Source: a bacterium (GTDB lineage Bacteria > Verrucomicrobiota > Kiritimatiellia > CAIKKV01 > CAIYGI01). Taken from it: a stretch of DNA of 44,531 nucleotides. Made by a program: the position numbers and the translations under genes. The stretch lies in assembly GCA_025360745.1 (NCBI GenBank), contig JANYBP010000090.1, forward strand, positions 1 to 44,531. The letters run 5' to 3'. This document shows positions 1-6,613 of the stretch, piece after piece. Under the pieces are notes generated by a model. It was given only the letters and a program-made list of their open reading frames with translations. It did not search any database and was not told the DNA's origin. Each line of letters begins with the position of its first letter. Position 1 is the stretch's first letter.

Positions 1-130
1 GCACACGCAACTTAAAAAAGAGGGTAGGTCTGTAGCCAAACGTTTTGCCGCATGAAAACAGCGAAAGCATTGGGGTTTTCAATGCGTCGCACCCAGAAAA
101 AGGCGACTTTCAAGGTCGAATAGCGAAAGT

Positions 131-186
131 CCGGCTAAGCGTAACCGACTAAGCGTAACCGATTAAGTGTGTCGACTAAGTGTGCA
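131..186. repeat. 14-nt tandem repeat cluster A
   Basis: Four consecutive units start at 131, 145, 159 and 173 with consensus CCGACTAAGYGTAA, each differing from the next by a few bases. The same unit recurs at 471-523 and, inverted, at 37914-37949, so this is a dispersed family and not a single local duplication. There are no spacers between units, so it is not a CRISPR array. Confidence 0.75.
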
Positions 187-470
187 ATTATCGTCTCACG
201 CTCCGTTCCCTGAACCCTCTTTTTCCCTCCCGCCTCCCACCTCCCACCTAACCCGGCATAGCCGGAACCAAGACGTTTCAAATGATGACCATCTTGCGAT
301 TGATTCATTTCGTAAGGGAGTAATCTGCGGAGAAGCGGATTACGATTAAGATTACGAATTGTTTCATTCCGTGTTTCGTTTTGCCGCTATTGAACCAGAC
401 GGCAAACTGAACTTCGACACCGATAATCTCACTCTTATAGTCGGGTGCGCATAGTCACTTAAGCTATAAT

Positions 471-523
471 CGACTAAGCGGTGCGACTAAGTGTAACCGA
501 CTAGGTGTGGGGACTAAGTGTTT
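471..523. repeat. 14-nt tandem repeat cluster B
   Basis: Four units of 13 to 14 nt start at about 471, 484, 498 and 512 and share the core GACTAAGYG or GACTAGGTG. It is the same family as the cluster at 131-186. It lies about 50 nt beyond the bioB stop codon, on the downstream side of that gene. Confidence 0.7.
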
Positions 524-573
524 CAGATCAAGCCCCTCCACCCTCCACCTTCCACCTCCCACCTAACACCTTC

Positions 574-1542
574 CTACCGCTCCACCCCCTCAAGCACAAA
601 CCCGGCTTCCGCGATCATGGCCCGATCCTTGGCCAGTCCCTGGCCGCCAGTTGTCAGGTACCCGCGCGTGAACATGGAGTCGGCGGCGAACAGGGCCAGG
701 GGCTGCATGACGCCCAGGCAGGCCTCGCGGCCGCCCGCCACGCGGATTTCCCGGTCCGGCAACACCAGGCGCAGCATGGCCAGGATGCGCAGGCACTCGC
801 CGGGTTTCAGGCGCGGCTGTCCCGCCAGGGCCGTATGCGGACGGGGATCGAGGAAATTCACCGGTACGGCGTCGCTGCCGGCCGCTCTCAACGCGAAGGC
901 AAGTTCGATCCGGTCCTCAACCGTTTCGCCCAGGCCGAAGAGGCATCCGCTGCATAATTCCAGACCCGCCGACTTGACGACTTTGGCCGTTGTCAGACGA
1001 TCGGCGTAGGTATGGGTCGTGCAGATTTCCGGAAAAAACCGCCGCGAGGTTTCCAGATTGTGGTTGTAGCGGTCCAGACCGGCGCGCGCGAGTTCACCGG
1101 CCTGGGCCGTGGTCAGCAGGCCGAGCGAGGCGCAGGTGCGAATCGGCAGTTCCGCCCGGATACGGCGCACGGCTTCGCAAAGACGCTCCAATTCGGCGTT
1201 CGAAGGCGCGCGTCCGCTGGTGACGATGCAGTAACGGAACGCGCCGGCGCGGCTGGCCTTGCGGGCGCCCTGCACGATGGCGCTGACCGATTTGAGGGGA
1301 TAGACCGGCGCACCCGCGGCGTCCGCCGACTGTCCGCAATAGCGGCAGTTTTCGGTGCACATGCCGCACTTGGCGTTCTCGATCACATGCAGCCGCACGC
1401 GCCGCCCGAAATGGCGGAGGCGGACGCGGAAGGCGGACTGAAGCACGGCCAGCAATTCGTCGTCGCCTGATTTCAGCACCGCCCTGGCGTCGCGCCGCGT
1501 GATGGCTTGGCCGGACAGAACCCGATCGGATAGTTCAATCAC
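574..1542 (-). CDS. bioB: Biotin synthase (radical SAM)
   Basis: BioB inserts sulfur into dethiobiotin, the last step of biotin synthesis, using S-adenosylmethionine, a 4Fe-4S cluster and a sacrificial 2Fe-2S cluster. The 322-residue protein has the radical-SAM cysteine motif CTENCRYC near residues 62-69, the family segments YNHNLETS and GLGET, and the late RVAGGRE segment whose arginine belongs to the auxiliary cluster. Length is normal. Translation starts at GTG (1540-1542), preceded by AGGAG about 9 nt upstream. It is the last gene of the minus-strand run that also contains mnmA and larE and lies 62 nt after the URO-D-like gene. No other biotin genes are in the window. Confidence 0.95.
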   Translation of the reverse strand: MIELSDRVLSGQAITRRDARAVLKSGDDELLAVLQSAFRVRLRHFGRRVRLHVIENAKCGMCTENCRYCGQSADAAGAPVYPLKSVSAIVQGARKASRAGAFRYCIVTSGRAPSNAELERLCEAVRRIRAELPIRTCASLGLLTTAQAGELARAGLDRYNHNLETSRRFFPEICTTHTYADRLTTAKVVKSAGLELCSGCLFGLGETVEDRIELAFALRAAGSDAVPVNFLDPRPHTALAGQPRLKPGECLRILAMLRLVLPDREIRVAGGREACLGVMQPLALFAADSMFTRGYLTTGGQGLAKDRAMIAEAGFVLEGVER

Positions 1543-1604
1543 TTGTGATTCTCCTCAGATGTCCAACTCGTTATCGAGCCGATGCTTTCTTCGATATGCC
1601 GGAG

Positions 1605-2654
1605 TCATGACGCCCAATGCTCGCGCAGATAATCCATGTAGCGCAGACAGATCTCATCGGAAACGTTGGCTGGGATGTGGTTGCCGACGGCGAACATGAA
1701 ACCGGGCAGGCCGCGGGCCAGCGCCAGCGTGGCGTCGATTTCCGCCCGCACTTGCTCCCAGGCGCCGAAAGCCATGGTGCGGCAGTCGACCTTGCTGCCG
1801 GCCAGCATATGGCTGCCGCCCAGGGTGCGGACGATCTTTTCGAAATCGTTGCTGGGTTCGAAGATGAAACCGTCGGCGCCGCAGGCCGCGATATCCTCCA
1901 TGAACATGTCCAGCGTGCCGTCGGAGCAAAAAATCACCTTCTTGCCCGCCGCCTTGAGCGGCTTCCACAGTTCGCGGTAAATCGGAAAGATCGCCTCGCG
2001 GTAGAAATCCGGCCGGAGGAAGGGCCCGGATGTCCACATGATATCGTCGTGCTGGATGTAGGCCTCGATCGAAGTTTGCGCCCAGGCGCGGGCGTGGTGC
2101 AGCGTGTACGCGCCGAAGCGCTCCAGCACACGGGCGAACTTGGCCTCGTCGGCCGCCGCCATCAGCAGCATGTCCCAGCCGAAAGCCTGAATGGCGCCGG
2201 ACATCGCGGTTTTGTAATAGCCGCCGGTGCAGACCTGATTTGGAAACGTGGCGCAGCGCCGCTGGTAATCCCGCTCGTAACCGGACACCAGTTCGTCGAA
2301 GGGGGTCAGCCCGTATTCCTTCACGGGATCGAAGGCCCAGACCTCTTCCGGTTCATGGAACGGGCTCGAGAGCGGCCTGTGCTGATCGCCGCCATCGGCG
2401 GCATAGGCGGCGTGTCCCATGTCGGTGCAGCGGCCGGTTTGGGCCCAGTCCACAAACCCGTCGTGGGTGCCCCAGAGAAAATCGTAGTCCCAGGCGTCGT
2501 AAAACCGGCGCTCGGCGTCCCGCGCGACGATACCGCCGTTCGTCCCCGCGAGCTTGCGGATCAACGCGGCATGATATTCCATCGAGTATTCCACATGAGC
2601 TGGCCGTGGCGTGGGACGGCAGCAAATACAGTCCATGCCGATTTTTCTGCTCAT
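1605..2654 (-). CDS. Uroporphyrinogen decarboxylase (URO-D)-like protein
   Basis: A 349-residue protein of the URO-D/MtaA-like superfamily, a TIM-barrel fold that includes HemE and corrinoid-dependent methyltransferases. Family-type segments include HDDIMWTSGPFLRPDFYRE, KVIFCSDGTL and GFIFEPSNDFEKI. It does not look like true HemE: the N-terminal arginine-rich substrate motif is absent and no heme genes are nearby. PVC bacteria often carry many such paralogs near sugar oxidoreductases, as here. The substrate is unknown. Its ATG overlaps the larE stop by 4 nt (ATGA), so the two are probably translationally coupled. The N-terminus has an unusual MDCICCRP cysteine cluster that could bind metal (inference). 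Confidence 0.8.
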   Translation of the reverse strand: MSRKIGMDCICCRPTPRPAHVEYSMEYHAALIRKLAGTNGGIVARDAERRFYDAWDYDFLWGTHDGFVDWAQTGRCTDMGHAAYAADGGDQHRPLSSPFHEPEEVWAFDPVKEYGLTPFDELVSGYERDYQRRCATFPNQVCTGGYYKTAMSGAIQAFGWDMLLMAAADEAKFARVLERFGAYTLHHARAWAQTSIEAYIQHDDIMWTSGPFLRPDFYREAIFPIYRELWKPLKAAGKKVIFCSDGTLDMFMEDIAACGADGFIFEPSNDFEKIVRTLGGSHMLAGSKVDCRTMAFGAWEQVRAEIDATLALARGLPGFMFAVGNHIPANVSDEICLRYMDYLREHWAS

Positions 2655-3481
2655 GATTCGTGAAAGTAACGCAGGTCCAGTGTAACATGCTTGAATCCGC
2701 AGCGGCGCAGGGCGGCCAGCAGTGTGCCGCGTGCGGGTTCCTGCGTTACCAGGATCCAGGATTCGCGGGGCAATTCCAGCCTGGCCAGGTCGCCGTGGTA
2801 GCGGACGCGGCCATCGGCGATGCCGAGCGCGTGCAGGGCCTGTTCGGCCTTTTCGACGGCGGCCAGCGCCGGTTCGGTGACGGGCACGCCGGTGGGGAAG
2901 CGCGAGGCCAGGCAGGGACTGGACGGTTTGTCGGCGGTCGGCAGTCCCGCGGCGCGGGAGACGGCGCGAATCTCGGCCTTGGTGAAGCCGTGGTCGATCA
3001 GCGGACTGCGCACGCCCGCCTCGGCGCCCGCCCGCCGACCGGGACGGTTGTCCGAAAGATCGTCGGCGTTATTACCGTCGAGCACGCAGCGATAGCCCTC
3101 CAGTCGGGCGACCAGCGCCAGCGCGGCGAAAAGATGGCGTTTGCAGTGGTAACAGCGATCGGGGCCGTTGGCGGCATAGTCCGGATCGTCAAGTTCACCG
3201 ATCGGCAGAACGCGATGCGGAATCTGGAGCCAGGCGGCCAATTCGCCCGCCGCGTTAAGCTCGGCGTGCGCCAGCGAAGGCGAGACGCCGGTGATGGCCA
3301 GGCTGTCGCCGCCCAGTGTTTGCGCCGCGACATAGGCCAGGAAGGCGCTGTCCACGCCGCCGCTGTAGGCCACGACGACGCGCGCCATCTGACGAAGCTC
3401 GCCGCAAAGCCGCGCCAGTTTTGCGCCCAGCTCGGCGGGCAGATCCAGTCCGCCGATGGGCTTCGGTCCCTCAGACTTCAT
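2651..3481 (-). CDS. larE: LarE-type ATP-dependent sacrificial sulfurtransferase
   Basis: LarE adenylates the pyridinium dicarboxylate precursor of the nickel-pincer nucleotide and donates sulfur from its own cysteine. The sequence shows the PP-loop AYSGGVDSAFLA, the DRCYHCKR motif, DGNNADD and the PSSPCLASRFPTG segment that carries the family's sacrificial cysteine. I prefer the ATG at 3481 (276 aa) because GGAGGAGG lies 7 to 8 nt upstream. An in-frame ATG at 3508 would add 9 residues. The gene overlaps the mnmA 3' end by 11 nt. No larA, larB or larC is in the window, so its partner enzymes, or a different thiolation role, are unknown. Confidence 0.85.
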   Translation of the reverse strand: MKSEGPKPIGGLDLPAELGAKLARLCGELRQMARVVVAYSGGVDSAFLAYVAAQTLGGDSLAITGVSPSLAHAELNAAGELAAWLQIPHRVLPIGELDDPDYAANGPDRCYHCKRHLFAALALVARLEGYRCVLDGNNADDLSDNRPGRRAGAEAGVRSPLIDHGFTKAEIRAVSRAAGLPTADKPSSPCLASRFPTGVPVTEPALAAVEKAEQALHALGIADGRVRYHGDLARLELPRESWILVTQEPARGTLLAALRRCGFKHVTLDLRYFHES

Positions 3482-4568
3482 CGATCCACCCTCCTCCCAG
3501 CACCGCATCGCCGTCGTAGAAAACCGCCGCCTGTCCGCAGGTCACGCCGAAAACCGGAACTGCGAAGGCGATTTCCGCCGTTTCCGACCCGGCGCCGCTC
3601 AACGTCAAACGCGACTCGATCGGCGTTTGCCGGTAGCGGCAGCAGACGCCGGCGGAGATCGCGGACACGGCGGGCGGGCCGTTCACCCAGGTCACCTCCG
3701 CGACATGGCAGCGCGCGCTCATGATTTCTTCACGGGGCCCGACCACCACGGCGCCCGTTTGCATGTCGCGTGTTTTGACATACAGCCGCTGGGAAGAGGC
3801 CACGCCCAGGCCGCTGCGCTGGCCGCGTGTAAAGCGCAGCGCGCCGTCATGGCGGCCCAGTTCGCGCCCGGCCCCGTCCACAATCGGCCCCGGCTTCAGG
3901 TTCTCGCCGGGGAAGAGCTGCGCGTAGTCGTCGCCTTCGAAAAAATCCTGGCTCTCGTGCTGCGCCGCCAGTTCGGGGAAGCCGGCTTCGATGGCCAGGC
4001 GCCGCGTCTCGGCTTTTGTCGAGTCCCCGAGCGGGAAGATCAGTCCGGGCAGTTGCGCCTGGGTCAGCCAGTAGAGGAAATAGGATTGGTCCTTGGCCGG
4101 GTCCACGCCGCGCCGCAGGCGGTAGCCGCCGCCGGCCTGCGGGCCCGTGATGCGCGCGTAGTGGCCCGTGGCGAAGCGGTCGAAGGCGATGCCCGCGCGG
4201 CGCGCCGCCTCGGGCAGCAGGCCGAACTTGAGTTCGCGATTACAGATCATGCAGGGATTGGGTGTGCGGCCGGCGCGATGGTCGCGGCGGAAGTACTCCA
4301 GCACGCGCGCCTCGAAGGCTTCTGCCAGATCCAGCGTGTGGTGGGGAATGCCGAGGCGCTCCGCGCAGCGCCGCGCGGTTTCGATTTCGTGGACCTCGCC
4401 CGGTCCGTAACAGGCCGAGCGCGCATGCCGCGGCGCCTCCAAGCGGCCGCTCCAAATGCGCATCGTAATCCCCACGACCTCGAAGCCCTGGCGCTTTAGC
4501 AACAGCGCGGCCATGGCGGAATCCACCCCCCCGCTCATGCCGACGGCAATTGTCACACTCATGCGCAT
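3471..4568 (-). CDS. mnmA: tRNA 2-thiouridylase MnmA-like protein, second catalytic Cys missing
   Basis: MnmA thiolates uridine 34 of tRNA-Glu, -Gln and -Lys. The protein (365 aa) has the PP-loop GMSGGVDSAMAALLL, the NPCMICNRELKFG motif with a CxxC pair, GHYAR, and the KDQSYFLYWL block. At the place where the family normally has a G/E-I-C-F motif with the second catalytic cysteine, this protein reads ESQDFFEGDDYAQLF with no cysteine. The codons there (gat ttt ttc gaa) were checked. It may use only the CxxC cysteines, perhaps with an iron-sulfur cluster, or be a divergent paralog. The start overlaps the previous stop as TGATG; a second ATG lies at 4562. Two C-terminal cysteines (VCCRY) are also present. 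Confidence 0.85.
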   Translation of the reverse strand: MRMSVTIAVGMSGGVDSAMAALLLKRQGFEVVGITMRIWSGRLEAPRHARSACYGPGEVHEIETARRCAERLGIPHHTLDLAEAFEARVLEYFRRDHRAGRTPNPCMICNRELKFGLLPEAARRAGIAFDRFATGHYARITGPQAGGGYRLRRGVDPAKDQSYFLYWLTQAQLPGLIFPLGDSTKAETRRLAIEAGFPELAAQHESQDFFEGDDYAQLFPGENLKPGPIVDGAGRELGRHDGALRFTRGQRSGLGVASSQRLYVKTRDMQTGAVVVGPREEIMSARCHVAEVTWVNGPPAVSAISAGVCCRYRQTPIESRLTLSGAGSETAEIAFAVPVFGVTCGQAAVFYDGDAVLGGGWIDEV

Positions 4569-5446
4569 CAGACCACTGGCGGCACGGACACTTTGCGGCC
4601 TGTGGCGACGGACTCGCGCAGGGCTTCGAGCACAGCGATCGGCGCCAGCATGCGGGCGTCGTCGAAGGGCTCGATTCGGCTGCGGAACATGGTCGTGAAC
4701 AGTTCCGTGGTGGCCGCATAGGCGCTGGCGTCCATCTTGATCGTCTCGTGGAAGGCGCCATCCATGCCCAGCGCCGTGATCGAGAACGGCTTGACCCCCG
4801 GCATGCCGATCATGACGTTCAAGCCGTCGGGATAACTCACCACGCTTGCCAGTGTGCTGCCGTTGACCATTGCCATGACCGACTCGGCCTGTATGCCGAA
4901 GAGCGAAATCATGAGATCGATCTGGTGGATGCCATAGAAGAAAATTCCGCCGTACTTGCTATGGGGATCGCCGGGACCGTTCAGATGCACGGTTCGCAGC
5001 GCGCCGATCGTTCCCAGTTGACTGCGGATCCCGCCGATGCAGGACTGATAGGGAATGCTGCTGAGGGTCGTAACCGGCACGCCGCGTTCCCGGCGGAAAC
5101 GCAGAAACTCGCGCGCCTCGGCCAGCGAAGTGCTGATCGGTTTGTCCACAAAGACGGGGATACCGGCCTCGACAAAGGGCCGGGCGGCCGCCACGTGATA
5201 CTGCCCATCGCGGTGGTCCACCATCAAACCGTCGATTTGTCCGAGCATCTCCGCGGGGTCGGAGACGATCTTGGGAATCTGCCCCGCCTTGGCCGTTTTG
5301 TCCGCGAACTCCGCCGTCTCGCCCCAGATGTGCGTCACGGCGAAGCCCGCCGGCGTCCCGGCGATGTTGATCTCCTTGGCGATGGCCGCCGCGTGCGAGT
5401 TTTCGGCGCCGATGATGCCGATTCTGAATGGTGTCCGGGTTGTCAT
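4568..5446 (-). CDS. Gfo/Idh/MocA-family oxidoreductase
   Basis: A 292-residue NAD(P)-dependent oxidoreductase of the glucose-fructose oxidoreductase/inositol dehydrogenase type. The N-terminus FRIGIIGAENSHAAAI is a Rossmann nucleotide-binding start, and VFVDKPIS matches the family's E-K-P motif that carries the catalytic lysine. The GIHQID segment corresponds to the GxHxxD active-site region. I place the start at 5446 because it overlaps the previous stop as ATGA. The frame extends further upstream, but that part lies inside the neighbouring gene. The substrate is unknown, most likely a sugar or inositol. The stop overlaps the mnmA start by one base. Confidence 0.85.
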   Translation of the reverse strand: MTTRTPFRIGIIGAENSHAAAIAKEINIAGTPAGFAVTHIWGETAEFADKTAKAGQIPKIVSDPAEMLGQIDGLMVDHRDGQYHVAAARPFVEAGIPVFVDKPISTSLAEAREFLRFRRERGVPVTTLSSIPYQSCIGGIRSQLGTIGALRTVHLNGPGDPHSKYGGIFFYGIHQIDLMISLFGIQAESVMAMVNGSTLASVVSYPDGLNVMIGMPGVKPFSITALGMDGAFHETIKMDASAYAATTELFTTMFRSRIEPFDDARMLAPIAVLEALRESVATGRKVSVPPVV

Positions 5447-6537
5447 GACTGGCCTTTCTTGAGAAAACGCCGCTTGGTCCGCGGCAGTTTGTTCTGTTTG
5501 AAACACTCCTCGATTACGGCAATCTGCCGGCGGACCTGGCCGTGTTCGATCGCCGGTTTGGCGCCGTTGACGAGCACAGCGTAGATGTTGTCGTAGAAGC
5601 CCTTGCTCGTAACCTGGAAGCCGTCGCGCTGGCTCTCGTCCGGGGTCCATGATTCCTCGACCCAGGGCAGCGTTTCGCCGCCGTATTTGCGCTGCTCGGA
5701 CCACGTTCCCAGAAACTCGTGCCGCGGCGCGGCGGCGGGATCGAAGTACCGCCACTTCAAGCCGGCCGCACTGCCAGTGAGTCCACCGCAGGCGCCGCCT
5801 ATGTTGTACTGTTCGCCCTGAGGATAGGCCTGGAAGGAGTTGACGGCCACCTCGATCACCGGCGCGCCCGGAGCGTGCAGGATCACGTTGGCGTAGTTAT
5901 CGGCGTCGGCGAAGGGATTCTCCGAGACCAGCCGCGCGAAGACCCTGGGCATTCTGGGGCCGAACAGCACGATGGCCTGATCGAGCGGATGCGGTCCGGT
6001 ATTGAGCAGGTTGCCGCCGCCGTATTCCTGGAAGGACTGCCAGTCCCAGCGCCGGGAGAAATTGCTCCAGTTGCTGCGGATAAAGACGATCTTCCCAAGC
6101 TTGCCGGAAGCGAGTACTTCCCGGATTTTGGCGAAGTAAGGGTAAAAGCGCGAATTCTGGAAAGGCAGATAACGGCGACGGTTCTTGCGGGCGGCCGCGA
6201 CCATGGCATCGAATTCCCGCACTGTGCGCGCCTGCGGCTTCTCGCAGACGACGTTGTAGCCATGGTTCAGGATCTCGATCGTGGCCTTGGAATGCATGAA
6301 ACTCGGCAGGGCGTTGACCACCAGATCGAGGTTCAAGCTACGGTCGGCCAGCAGCGCTTTATAATCGCCGAAGACGCGCGCGCCAAGTTCCGTTCCGGCT
6401 TCATGCCGTTCCGGCAGCGCGTCGGCGACCGCGACGACCTGGAACTGTGCGCCCGCCTCCCGCAGCCAGCGCAGGTGGATGCCATATCCGCTGCGCCCCT
6501 GCCCGAGAATTCCGACCCTGACGATCCCGACGTTCAT
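5443..6537 (-). CDS. Gfo/Idh/MocA-family oxidoreductase
   Basis: A 364-residue oxidoreductase with a Rossmann start (VRVGILGQGRSGYGIHLRWL), the catalytic motif VVCEKPQA near residue 100, and GPHPLDQAIVLFG in the substrate domain. It is the first gene of the minus-strand run down to bioB. AAGGAG lies about 6 nt before the ATG, and a strong hairpin (6557-6587) separates it from hppA, so a promoter in this short gap would be needed for independent expression. It is only distantly similar to the next gene, so the pair may act on successive intermediates of one sugar pathway (inference). Confidence 0.85.
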   Translation of the reverse strand: MNVGIVRVGILGQGRSGYGIHLRWLREAGAQFQVVAVADALPERHEAGTELGARVFGDYKALLADRSLNLDLVVNALPSFMHSKATIEILNHGYNVVCEKPQARTVREFDAMVAAARKNRRRYLPFQNSRFYPYFAKIREVLASGKLGKIVFIRSNWSNFSRRWDWQSFQEYGGGNLLNTGPHPLDQAIVLFGPRMPRVFARLVSENPFADADNYANVILHAPGAPVIEVAVNSFQAYPQGEQYNIGGACGGLTGSAAGLKWRYFDPAAAPRHEFLGTWSEQRKYGGETLPWVEESWTPDESQRDGFQVTSKGFYDNIYAVLVNGAKPAIEHGQVRRQIAVIEECFKQNKLPRTKRRFLKKGQS

Positions 6538-6556
6538 GCTGTCTCCTTAAGGCAAA

Positions 6557-6587
6557 AGAGCCTGTTCGAATAAATCGAACAGGCTCT
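6557..6587. terminator. Perfect 13-bp hairpin behind hppA
   Basis: AGAGCCTGTTCGA (6557-6569) pairs perfectly with TCGAACAGGCTCT (6575-6587) around an ATAAA loop. On the minus strand it follows the hppA stop and is trailed by TTTT, as expected of an intrinsic terminator. It stands 20 nt upstream of the next gene's start, so the downstream promoter, if any, must overlap it. Confidence 0.8.
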
Positions 6588-6613
6588 GACTATACCCGTT
6601 AAGGCGGGGCGGA

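Larger units (their letters stand above)
1..573. other. Repeat-rich segment with no certain gene
   Basis: No complete gene is recognised here. Positions 2-55 could be the last codons of a plus-strand gene entering from the left (it would end KRFAA then TGA), but this is too short to judge. Positions 131-186 and 471-523 hold two clusters of a 14-nt tandem repeat. Pyrimidine-rich tracts built on CTCCCACCT lie near 222-251 and 535-570. Between them a plus-strand frame encodes SNDDHLAIDSFRKG, stops at TAA (347-349), and continues in the same frame through EPDGKLNFDTDN to a TAG near 450, which could be a gene relic with one nonsense codon. Confidence 0.5.

Noticed and set aside
2-55. C-terminal end of a gene entering from the left
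   Set aside because: Only 17 codons before a TGA, with no recognisable family; kept as a remark in the 1-573 entry.
131-523. CRISPR array
   Set aside because: Units of 13 to 14 nt follow each other without spacers, and no cas gene is in the window.
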